Positions 1-7,942 of a stretch of 9,129 bases of DNA are shown here, one piece after another. Position 1 is the stretch's first letter; every line of letters begins with the position of its first letter. This stretch comes from Amoebophilaceae bacterium UBA1467 (lineage in GTDB: Bacteria; Bacteroidota; Bacteroidia; Cytophagales; Amoebophilaceae): positions 1,454 through 10,582 of the forward strand of contig DCSL01000003.1 of the NCBI GenBank assembly GCA_002325615.1, in the 5' to 3' direction. The translations under genes were made by a program, and so were the position numbers. The notes beneath the pieces are model-generated. The model had not been told where the DNA came from. It did no database searches and was given only the letters and a program-made list of their open reading frames with translations.

Positions 1-552
1 GATAAAAAGTTCTCTACGGCTGTCCTCACCGCTACCATCGTGGCTACCTGGATGTCGGGGAGTGCTTTATTCATCAATCTAGAGAATACATACAAACAAG
101 GATTGTACTACGTCATACCCGACATTATAGGTACCCCTATGTGCCTACTGATTACTGGATATATCGTAGGGCCACGCATGGGCAAGTTTTTGAATAACCT
201 CTCCGTACCAGAGTCACTCGGAAAACTGTACGGGAAACCTGTGCAGGCTATTGCTGGCATCTCTATCGTATTACGGTCAACAGGCTATGTAGCTATGCAA
301 TTGCAAGTCATTGCCAAGACACTGACCATCTTATTCAACTATGAAGGACCAGCAGTAGTCACGATAGCGGCCATTATTATTACGTTATATACTCTTTCCG
401 GCGGTGTCAAAGCAGTCACATTCACCGATGTGCTACAGTTCTTCACCTTTGGGACGTTACTCCCCATACTCGCACTGACGATTTGGAATAAACCTCCAAA
501 ATTCTACACAAGTAACACATATGTTCCAAAACAACCCACTCATGTCTTTTAA
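1..552 (+). pseudogene. Sodium:solute symporter (SSS family), N-terminal part, cut by window start and by a frameshift
   Basis: This is the front part of a sodium-coupled solute transporter of the inner membrane. The frame is open from base 1, so the true start lies upstream; the ATG at 40 is internal to a transmembrane helix. The visible part reads FSTAVLTATIVATWMSGSALF, the typical second-helix region of SSS proteins (ATWxSGS), followed by three to four further helices around nt 106-180, 241-340, 352-400 and 415-490, including the family-like stretch GGVKAVTFTDVLQFFTFG. After TIWN (nt 481-489) the frame yields polar residues unlike the family and stops with TAA at 550-552. The next frame continues the transporter smoothly, so this is the 5' half of the gene at 521-3325, not a separate gene. 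Substrate cannot be read from the sequence; SSS relatives carry proline, sugars, acetate or other small solutes with sodium. A sequencing error is possible. Confidence 0.85.
487..552 (+). other. Frameshift zone joining the two halves of the symporter gene
   Basis: The transporter passes from frame 1 to frame 2 here. Removing one A from the AAA at 490-492 gives TGG AAT AAC CTC CAA AAT, read WNNLQNSTQVTHMFQNNPLMSF, which continues into FKEVVRWSPEF without a break and resembles the polar loop that usually precedes the next SSS helix. Frame 2 has no stop between 482 and 521, so the reading joins cleanly. The break lies in a variable loop between membrane helices. A second possible rescue point is the end of frame 1, TTT TAA A (547-553), where a +1 slip of the Phe tRNA onto the overlapping TTT at 548-550 would also resume frame 2 at AAA GAA GTG. 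A single-base insertion or sequencing error is the simplest reading. Confidence 0.75.
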
Positions 553-3325
553 AGAAGTGGTAAGATGGTCGCCCGAATTCATGAACTCTCTCGTATTTAT
601 GGCTTACTTGATGACACCCGCTCTTCAACCACAACTCTTTCAGCGCATCGTCATGGCGCGAGATACAGCCCAGATAAAGCACTCGTTTGGTTATGCAACA
701 ATTATATGTCTAGGGATAGAGTTATGCATGATATGGATCGCTATTATGATGTTGGTGGATCAACCAAGCCTCGAGACTGATAAGATCATGCAGCATATCG
801 TCAATACGCATACCTATCCAGGATTCAAAGGGCTCTTAGGTATTGGTATCATTGCTATGTCCATGTCTACCGCAGATTCCGTATTAAACTCCTGTGCTGT
901 CATTATTGCCAATGATATCCTCCCTCCCCTTGGCTTACACAAACAACGTTCACTCAACACAGCCCGGTGGGCTACACTCGTACTCGGAACGCTGGGATTG
1001 GTGATGGCACTCAGTACACAAAATTTGTTACAGGTCCTCTTAGGGGCTGCCCACTTTTACATTCCCAGCGTTGCCCCCGCTCCCATGCTCCTGGCTATTT
1101 TTGGCTTCAAGACCAGTAGAAGGGTCGTACTCCTAGCCATGGGAGCAGGAGCGACAGCCACTGCAGCATGTCTCTTTTATTTCAAAAGCGTCCATAGCTT
1201 CCTTCCAGGTATGCTGGCCAACCTCATCACCATGCTAGGCCTACACTACCTTCTTGGTGAAGAAGGTGGGTGGCAACGATTGGCCCCCAATGATCCTCTA
1301 GCCCTAGAAGGTGCTGCACGTAAGCAGCGCTGGCAATGGCGCCTCAACAAGATCAGTAACTTTAAGCTTTATCCTTACCTACAACAAAACTTACCTGCAC
1401 AAGAAGGACTCTACTTCTTCTTTGGCCTCTACACCATGGTGGCTACCTATGCCGCCTTCTACACCATCGGGAATACTGATCACCAAGCCTGCCAAGCGAT
1501 CTATACCTGCATTTATCATACCGTGCTGCCCATGGCCACGGCATTCCTCACTTTTCCCGTGTGGCCTACCCCACTCAAGAACACCCGCTTCATGGCCTTC
1601 TTCTGGCCGCTGAGCATAGCATTTATTCTGTTCTTTGCAGGTACCTTGCTGGCCATCATGAGCCACTTTCATCATATGCAGGTCATGGTCATGATGATTA
1701 ACCTCTTAATAGCGGTCTTACTGTTGCGTTGGCCGTTGGCCCTCTTTTTGGCCTTTACGGGCACCTATGCAGCAGTTTTTTTCTTTGCACATTATACAGG
1801 ATCGGCGCTACCCTTGAGTACATTTGGGTCCCTGCAAATGATCTATCTCATCTTGCTTTTTGCAAGCCTACTTATTGCCCTGAAGGGACAACAAGTCTAC
1901 CGAGGCCTGGTCATATCCTATGCACAGCTAAAGGAAGACAATCGCTTCACTAGCCAGGTGTTTTTAGCAACACTCCGACATCAGGCGCGCCTGCAACAGG
2001 AAGCTAGCATCTATCCCGTAGAAGCGTTGGAGCCTACTGAGTCACTGCAGGAATTTCACCAGGCTCCTACCAAATCTCAGGTCATGGCCAGCAATGCTGC
2101 GCTACATCAGCATGTTTACACCCTAGATACCCTTAACAAATACTTGCAGCAGGTGCTGCATTTGGCACAAGAACCAATACATTTAGTCGTAGAGAACGTA
2201 GCACTGACGGCGCTATGGCAGGAGGTCTTGAAAACGTTATACCAGCACCCCCAAGCCGTCAAAGTCCTCATACAGCACAACACAACAACGCAATCCCTAC
2301 GGGGAGATGGCGAAAAAATTAGAAAATTACTGCTCGATGCCGTGTTCTATGCCGCATCCCAACAGAAAACTGATCGTCTCGTCTTAGTAGGCATCGAAGA
2401 CACGCAACTCGCCTATCCTATCTTGTCTATACCGGGTTATATCAAGCAAGTCAAGGCGTTGTGCATTGCCATAACCACAGAGGTAGCCTTGCCTAGCCTG
2501 AAAAAATGGTATGTGGGCAGCGTGGAGCACCAGGCGCTTCGGTGGCCCCGTGACATGGAGGAGCTGGCCATCACTTACAACCAACAAATTGTGGCAGCTC
2601 ACTATGGCGCTTCTGAGATTATCTCAACGGCCACCGGGGTGACGCAGGTGTATGTCTTGCCCAGCGATGTGAGAGAAGTGCGCCCCCCTACGATGGACCA
2701 ATGGCAGGGGGTACCAACCGTGGACATCGATGCAACAACGGTGCACCCATCAGAAGCTGCCTTCGTGAAGAACGTACTTGCCAAGACGCGCATGAAACGC
2801 CGGCTGCTGCAAGAAGCCTTGCAACTCATTAAGCAGTGTCACGCAGGAGCCAAGCATGGTATAGGAGAGCCGGCTTACCTACACCCCATTGCGGTAGCCA
2901 ATATCTTGCTGCAACATACCCAAGATCCGGATACCCTCTTGGCCGCGCTACTGCATGATGCCATCGATACGACCTGTCTCTCTTGGCACCACATCGCCTT
3001 GCGCTTTAATCCTGTCGTAAAACGAATCGTAGACGGGGTTGCTGCTGTAGATAGTCGCTTAAGTAGCTTTAAGAAGATACAATTATCGGCCCATGAAACC
3101 ATTCTAAAGTTATTAGAAGCCAAAGATGAGCGGGTGCTCTACGTCAAGATAGCAGACCGGTTGCATCACATGCGTACCATCGAGGGGCACCCGTCTCTGG
3201 CGAAACAGAAAAAAATAGCAGAGGAAACGCTGCAGTTTTTTGTACCTATGGCCAAGAGCCTAAAGCTCACACCGATAGCAGAAGAGCTCAAGAAACGGGC
3301 ATTTAAAGTGCTCAATCGAAAATAA
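521..3325 (+). pseudogene. SSS transporter C-terminal part fused to a degenerate histidine-kinase-like region and a RelA/SpoT-type HD domain
   Basis: This is the remaining 934 codons of the transporter gene that starts before the window. Numbering from the ATG at 521: residues 22-245 carry the rest of the SSS core, including SMSTADSVLNS at 114-124, which holds the Ser/Thr-Ala-Asp sodium-site helix of the family. Residues about 296-455 add roughly six more hydrophobic helices. From 456 the protein is cytoplasmic. FLATLRHQAR at 481-490 aligns with a kinase H-box (H487) but lacks the usual SHE(L/I)RTP. LRGDGEKIRKLLLDAVFYA at 593-611 resembles an N-box with Asp for the catalytic Asn, and IVAAHYGASEI to VLPSD (690-716) resembles the end of a HATPase domain. 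No glycine-rich ATP-lid motif is visible between them, so kinase activity is doubtful. Residues 755-934 match the HD (p)ppGpp-hydrolase domain of RelA/SpoT: EPAYLHP, LLHDAIDTT, KIADRLHHMRT, AEETL, EELKKRAF. There is no synthetase domain. The ATG at 521 may be only an internal Met; the long intact frame suggests recent breakage, a sequencing error, reinitiation or frameshifting. Confidence 0.85.
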
Positions 3326-3436
3326 AACAACACTGGTACGTAGAGCGTAGATGATATTTATAGAATTGCTACCTTCCCCGTGATTTTTGATTATATCTAA
3401 AGGGTGTATAGTCTGTTCTAAATTGATGCTTTTGCT

Positions 3437-6391
3437 GTGGCTTTACGATCCTCTTTTTTAGAAGACCTGGCGGCAGAGCTCCAGGAAAAGTACCACCATC
3501 GCCTCCATGCGCTGACCCTTGTTTTTCCTACTTGGCGGGCAGGGGAGGTATTTAAGCGATGTTTGGCTACCCACCTGTCCCAACCCACCTGGGCGCCAAA
3601 GGTCCTGAGCATCGAAGCATTGATGCAGCAGCTGAGTCCACTCAGGCAGGCACAGCCTTTGCTGCTGACCCATATACTGTATCAGACTTTTCAGGCACTC
3701 AATCCCCAGGAAGAGTCTTTTGAGCAGTTTTATTTTTGGGGGAGCCTATTGCTCCAAGACTTGGATGTAATCGACAAATATTTGGTCAGTGCTGCCCATC
3801 TCTTTACAGACCTGAGCCGCTACAAAGAGTTGGGCTTGTCCTATGATCATCTGACTGAGGCACAAAGAACAGCCATCCAGTCTTTTTGGAAGAATTTTCA
3901 ACAACAGCTATCTACGCATCAGCAAGACTTTTTGCGCCTCTGGAAGTTGCTCCCCCAAGTTTACCAACACTTCAAACAGCGCTTGCAGGCTCAAGGTATT
4001 GGCTACCAAGGGCTGTGCTATAGAGCAGCCTACGAAGCTTTGGTACAAGGCACTGCCCAGGTCCAACACGATCAGTTGGTGTTTGTTGGCTTTAATGCCC
4101 TGACACCGGTAGAAGAAAAAATATTGGCGTGGTGCCAGGAAAACCTACCTACAGAATTTTACTGGGATGTAGATGCGTACTATATGGAGGATACGCAACA
4201 GGAGGCAGGCACCTACTTGAGGATTTATCAACAACGACCACACTTTCAAGCCAGCTTTGTCCAGCCCTTTCCCAAGCGGCTTGCCCAAGGCACCCAAGAA
4301 ATTCACCTCACAGCAGTAGCTTCTGAAGTAGGGCAAGCCCAGGTAATGGGTGCCCAGTTGCGAGCCCTAATGGAGGCACAGGGGGCAGATTTTGTACCCA
4401 GCAGAACAGTCATTGTCGTGGCCAACGAAGCTTTGCTCTTGCCCGTGCTACACGCCTTGCCCCTAGATGTGTCTCCAGTCAGTACCCACCTAGGCTATCC
4501 ACTAAAAGACACAGCCACCTACCGCCTGCTCGAGCATATGTTGGCTTTACAAGCAGCTACTGCCCAAGAGCAATTCCCTTCAGGCTACTGGGCTGTTCAC
4601 CATGTATTGGCTGTGCTTAACCATCCACACGTAATGGGCTGGAATGCTGTCTTGGTACAGGCCACCATCAACCGCATACAAGCAACCAAGAGCAGCTATG
4701 TGGCCCAGGAAGTTTTGGTTCAGGAAAATGCCCTGTATGAAACAATTTTTAAGGTTTTAAGGCCTCAAGACCACCTTCTACGCTACTTGATGGAGGGATT
4801 ACAGTGCATCGAAGCCTATGCACAAGAAGAAGCCCCCTCTTTGCGCCCCCTGGAAAAGGTGGCCCTACACCAACTCCTACAACAGCTTAGTAACTTCCAA
4901 GAAGTATTTTCAACTTCCTCCACCAAGAGTGAAGCACTTCTCCAACTACTCCGACAGCTACTACAGCCCGTACGGATTTCCCTAGGCAGCCAGTCGTTGG
5001 ATGGCATACAAATTTTGGACGTGCTAGCTACTCGCAACCTGGATTTTGACCATGTTTTTATCGTGGGAATGAACGAGGGCCACTTTCCGATACAGGCCAG
5101 CCCAGCTTCTTTTATACCTTACAACCTGCGCAAGGGCTATGGTTTGCCCACAGCCGATCAGCACCAAGCGGCATTGTATGCCTACCATTTTTATCACTTA
5201 CTGCAGCGCGCTCGGCAGGTGTACATCAGCTACAGCACTCAAGCTTCAGCTGGCAGCCAGGGCGAAATGAGTCGTTATATTTGGCAGCTCCTCTACGAAT
5301 CTAAGTTACGTCTGACAAAGCAGGTCGTTGCTCAGCCCATTTACCTGGCCACAGCCCACCCCATTATCATCCCCAAAAAAGATGCAGTCATGCAACAGTT
5401 GCGGAAGTACCTACTACAATCTGACGGCAAGGCACAACCCCTGACACCTTCTTCACTGAATACATACCTTGACTGCAGTCTGCGTTTCTACTTCCAATAC
5501 CTTGCACAACTCAAAGCTCCATCGCCCCCCCAGCAAGCCACCCATGCCATGGTTTTTGGTAATCTTTTGCATGAAGTGATGGAAAGGCTTTATACACCAC
5601 TGATGAACAAGAAGCAGGGCCAGCCCCTGCAGTCCCAAGACTTGGCAGCATTGCAAAAGAAGGTAGCATTTGTTGTAAAGGATACTTTTGCAAGTACTTT
5701 GCACTCAGGGCAACCTCAATTGGCAGGGTTACAAGGCGATGCGGTCATTGCCCAAGCTGTTATGACCAAGCTGGCGACCAGAATTTTGGTCCTTGACCAG
5801 GCGCATGCTCCTTTTGTACTCATTGGCCTGGAGATGGGCCGACAGGTGTCGTTGCATCTTGATTTTGAACTGAACCTAGTAACGCGTGTACGGCTACAGG
5901 GCATCATCGATCGGGTGGACTGGAAGGCAGGTGTTTTTCGGGTGTTGGACTACAAGACGGGCCTTGATGAAAAAAACATAAAAAGCGTCGCTGGTTTGTT
6001 TGACCGTGTCACTACTAGGCGGAACAAAGCGGCTTTCCAAACGTTGTTTTATGCATGGCTTTTTCAGCAGCAGCGCCTACCCGGCGTCGCTGCTACAGCT
6101 TTGGCCTCAGGCCACCCAACCAGCCCCCCAGAAGAAGTGAAAATCATGCCAGGCTTACTCAATACTCGCCAGCTCTTTGATGACCATTTTGATCCTCGGT
6201 TCTTCATCCAAAAACCCGACAGCCGTACCTACCTACCTATCGAGAACATCACGGCCTACCAGGACGAATGGGAGCAGGGGTTGCGCCAAACACTTACCGA
6301 ACTGTTGGACCCTGCTGTGCCGTTTGTCCAAACGGCCGATGCGGCCCGTTGTGTGTCCTGTCCTTACAAGGGCATTTGTCAGCGGCATTAA
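3437..6391 (+). CDS. addB: AddB-like PD-(D/E)XK nuclease / inactive helicase-like DNA repair protein
   Basis: This 984-residue cytoplasmic protein belongs to the AddB-like nuclease family that works on broken DNA ends in RecBCD/AddAB-type recombination repair. The N-terminus has LVFPTWRAGEVFKR (28-41), matching the FPNRRAG-type motif of Bacteroidota homologues in place of a working Walker A, so ATP-driven unwinding by this subunit is unlikely. Residues 521-551 (GIQILDVLATRNLDFDHVFI, then NEGHFP) are the conserved helicase-like block. The C-terminal nuclease shows LTPSSLNTYLDC (669-680), GNLLHEVMERLY (708-719), GIIDRVD (822-828), VLDYKTG (836-842; D838 and K840 of the D/E-x-K motif) and QTLFYAW (868-874). 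C680 with C972, C975 and C981 (CVSCPYKGIC) match the four-cysteine 4Fe-4S pattern of AddB nucleases. The start is a GTG at 3437, chosen because the next residues align with the family; the frame opens at 3422 with no ATG, and no clear ribosome site is seen. No AddA-type partner is visible. The symbol reflects family, not a proven one-to-one equivalent. Confidence 0.9.
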   Translation: MALRSSFLEDLAAELQEKYHHRLHALTLVFPTWRAGEVFKRCLATHLSQPTWAPKVLSIEALMQQLSPLRQAQPLLLTHILYQTFQALNPQEESFEQFYFWGSLLLQDLDVIDKYLVSAAHLFTDLSRYKELGLSYDHLTEAQRTAIQSFWKNFQQQLSTHQQDFLRLWKLLPQVYQHFKQRLQAQGIGYQGLCYRAAYEALVQGTAQVQHDQLVFVGFNALTPVEEKILAWCQENLPTEFYWDVDAYYMEDTQQEAGTYLRIYQQRPHFQASFVQPFPKRLAQGTQEIHLTAVASEVGQAQVMGAQLRALMEAQGADFVPSRTVIVVANEALLLPVLHALPLDVSPVSTHLGYPLKDTATYRLLEHMLALQAATAQEQFPSGYWAVHHVLAVLNHPHVMGWNAVLVQATINRIQATKSSYVAQEVLVQENALYETIFKVLRPQDHLLRYLMEGLQCIEAYAQEEAPSLRPLEKVALHQLLQQLSNFQEVFSTSSTKSEALLQLLRQLLQPVRISLGSQSLDGIQILDVLATRNLDFDHVFIVGMNEGHFPIQASPASFIPYNLRKGYGLPTADQHQAALYAYHFYHLLQRARQVYISYSTQASAGSQGEMSRYIWQLLYESKLRLTKQVVAQPIYLATAHPIIIPKKDAVMQQLRKYLLQSDGKAQPLTPSSLNTYLDCSLRFYFQYLAQLKAPSPPQQATHAMVFGNLLHEVMERLYTPLMNKKQGQPLQSQDLAALQKKVAFVVKDTFASTLHSGQPQLAGLQGDAVIAQAVMTKLATRILVLDQAHAPFVLIGLEMGRQVSLHLDFELNLVTRVRLQGIIDRVDWKAGVFRVLDYKTGLDEKNIKSVAGLFDRVTTRRNKAAFQTLFYAWLFQQQRLPGVAATALASGHPTSPPEEVKIMPGLLNTRQLFDDHFDPRFFIQKPDSRTYLPIENITAYQDEWEQGLRQTLTELLDPAVPFVQTADAARCVSCPYKGICQRH
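6319..6336 (+). repeat. Short perfect hairpin near the end of the nuclease gene
   Basis: GCCGTTT at 6319-6325 and AAACGGC at 6330-6336 form a perfect 7-bp stem with the 4-base loop GTCC, 55 bases before the stop codon. It encodes part of VPFVQTADAA just ahead of the Fe-S cysteines. No T-run follows, so it does not look like an intrinsic terminator. It may be a chance product of codon choice. Confidence 0.4.
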
Positions 6392-6755
6392 GCACTGGCT
6401 GCGGATGTGAGAAGATTGCTCCAAGAAGCCTTACAAGACTATGTTTACCTGCTATTCCGGTATTGCTCCTCATGTATTAAGGACACTCGTTTGCTTTTTG
6501 GGATGCTTTTCGCAGTTATGGACACAACACGCCAGGTAAGCCACCATGAGAAGCGAATGGGGCCTTCATAGTGCTTGGGAACATCACTATGGTTGGCCAA
6601 TATGCCTTCATTGCTATGAGGCTGAGTAGCCAAAGAGCGTGTAACAGTACAATTGGTGAAATACCATGACCAGCAGCCTCATACAGGCCAATGTTGATTG
6701 TGCGTATAAGTGTGGAAACAAAGGGGTAAAACAGTAGGAAAATAGTATACGCGCC
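6392..6755. other. 364-bp gap between convergent genes, no convincing gene
   Basis: The region separates the nuclease gene (+) from ftsW (-). I see no tRNA, no intrinsic terminator with a T-run, and no recognisable protein family. On the minus strand, the frame directly after the ftsW TAG stays open for 79 codons (6755 down to 6519, stop at 6516-6518) and translates to a markedly hydrophobic peptide beginning GAYTIFLLFYPFVSTL and containing SPIVLLHALWLLSLIAM. An overlapping minus frame ending near 6445 contains FSWWLTWRVVSITAKSIPK. Neither has a good start codon placed to use it. They may be remnants of a decayed membrane-protein gene, or chance. In division clusters murG often follows ftsW, but no MurG motif is visible here. 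Confidence 0.55.
6615..6683. repeat. 10-bp perfect inverted repeat with 49-base spacer
   Basis: TATGAGGCTG at 6615-6624 is the exact reverse complement of CAGCCTCATA at 6674-6683. The 49 bases between include a smaller inverted pair, TGGT...ACCA around GAAAT (near 6655-6667). An RNA from this stretch could fold as a long-loop stem with an inner hairpin. There is no T-run after either arm, so a terminator role is unproven; with convergent genes on both sides, a transcript-end structure is possible but only inferred. Confidence 0.45.
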
Positions 6756-7934
6756 CTAGGATTTGTGCTTATTTGTCCGGGCTATGCCCTCCCCTTGGAG
6801 ATCATCGATGTCCCCTCTGCTGATGCTTAAAATAATGCCCACAGCAATGCCTGTAAATAGCAAGGAAGTGCCGCCCATACTTACAAATGGCAAAGGCAGT
6901 CCCGTAACAGGCCCTAGGCCTACAGCTACTCCCATGTTGACCATAGCCTGGAGCACTAGCGCAAAGCTAAGGCCAGCTGACAGCAACCCGCTATAAGCCC
7001 GCTTGCTTTGGGAAACATTACGGATGCCTCTGTAGAGCAAGGCGAGGTAAAGCAATACAACTACTACGCCACCTATCAACCCATACTCCTCTACCAGAAT
7101 GGCATAGATGAAGTCTGAATAAGGATGGGGTAAAAAATTTCTTTGTTGACTATTGCCCGGTCCTTTGCCGTATAATCCACCCCTAGCAATGGCAATGTAC
7201 GCCTGCTCTGTCTGGAAAGGTAGTTCGTCCTGGGCAAAGAGCTTCAGACGGCTCAAGGCTGTTTCGCCTCTTTGCCCTACATGCATGGCGATGCTGCCTA
7301 CTATTAGGCCAATTGTTGTCAGTATAACAAGGTATTTGATAGGCACTCTGCCGATGTACATTAACAACATACAGGTAAGAAAGAGCAGCAAAGCAGAAGA
7401 TAAGTTGGTCAGTGCAATGAGACCACAAACCACTACACACCAGGTCAGCATAGGCACCAGTGCTTCTTGCCAGTTGCCAATGTCGTGTTGCCATTTGGCC
7501 AGCATATTGGCGAGGCTGGCAATCAAAGCGAGTTGGGCTAAATCCGAAGGTTGAAAAGCCTTGTCAACGACTGGGATAGTCAGCCAACGAGAAGCCTCAT
7601 TCAGGGTGAGTCCATAGCGCCAAGTCAAGAGCAGTAGCGGTATAGAAACCCATAAAGCAAGCTTGGACAAGCCTGCGTAGTAGCGATAGTCGATTTTATG
7701 TGCTACCCACATGGCACCAAGGCTACTCAGCATCAACAAAGAGTGTTTGGCCAGGTAATATTCTGTATTCCCCCGCATCTTCCGATAGGCCAAAGCGCTG
7801 GAAGCACTATAAACAGCAAGGATACTTAAAGTAGCGAGTACCAGCATGATGGCCCATATAAAAGGGTCACCTTTTAAGTTTTTCTTTAACCATTGGTTGA
7901 TGGGTTGCTTCATCGGGTGGCTAATTTTACTCAT
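6756..7934 (-). CDS. ftsW: Septal peptidoglycan glycosyltransferase FtsW (SEDS family)
   Basis: FtsW is the multi-pass inner-membrane polymerase that joins lipid II into glycan strands at the division septum, working with a class B penicillin-binding protein (FtsI). The 392-residue length is normal. Visible SEDS features are VYSASSALAYRK near residues 41-52, ASRWLTIP with FQPSDLAQLALI (114-138), NLSSALLLF (177-185), GLYGKGPGNSQQRNFLPHPYSDFIYA (253-278) in which D274 matches the catalytic Asp, EEYGLIGG (282-289), and the C-terminal block MVNMGVAVGLGPVTGLPLPF (331-350) plus SMGGTSLL. Around ten hydrophobic helices fit the family. RodA is the close alternative; pairing with murD and the GLGPVTGLPLPFVSMGG block favour FtsW. 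The ATG at 7934 lies 8 bases after the murD stop, so the two genes are very likely co-transcribed; a second Met at residue 8 (codon 7911-7913) could be the true start. The tail after the last helix is short and polar, and the stop is TAG. Confidence 0.95.
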   Translation of the reverse strand: MSKISHPMKQPINQWLKKNLKGDPFIWAIMLVLATLSILAVYSASSALAYRKMRGNTEYYLAKHSLLMLSSLGAMWVAHKIDYRYYAGLSKLALWVSIPLLLLTWRYGLTLNEASRWLTIPVVDKAFQPSDLAQLALIASLANMLAKWQHDIGNWQEALVPMLTWCVVVCGLIALTNLSSALLLFLTCMLLMYIGRVPIKYLVILTTIGLIVGSIAMHVGQRGETALSRLKLFAQDELPFQTEQAYIAIARGGLYGKGPGNSQQRNFLPHPYSDFIYAILVEEYGLIGGVVVVLLYLALLYRGIRNVSQSKRAYSGLLSAGLSFALVLQAMVNMGVAVGLGPVTGLPLPFVSMGGTSLLFTGIAVGIILSISRGDIDDLQGEGIARTNKHKS

Positions 7935-7942
7935 TGGGTGAA

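Noticed and set aside
40..552. The ATG at 40 as a true gene start for a 170-residue protein
   Set aside because: The frame is open back to base 1 and the preceding codons complete a conserved SSS helix, so the ATG is internal.
3336..3353. Direct repeat CGTAGAG/CGTAGAT after the transporter gene
   Set aside because: Only two units of six shared bases; too short to mean anything on its own.
3326..3436. Possible promoter for the nuclease gene (TTGATT at 3387 and TATAGT at 3407; GATTTTTG at 3382)
   Set aside because: The first pair has a 14-base spacer, too short for a standard -35/-10 pair. GATTTTTG resembles the Bacteroidota TAnnTTTG element but has one mismatch, and the nearest upstream TTG is badly spaced. 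No terminator hairpin was found in this gap either.
6445..6633. 62-codon minus-strand open frame with a TTG start
   Set aside because: No family resemblance, no ribosome site, a rare start, and overlap with the more hydrophobic frame. Kept only as a possible gene remnant in the gap description.
7153..7554. 133-codon plus-strand open frame inside ftsW
   Set aside because: It lies antisense to a clearly conserved FtsW coding region and its translation looks like a shadow, rich in Pro, Ser and Met without domains.
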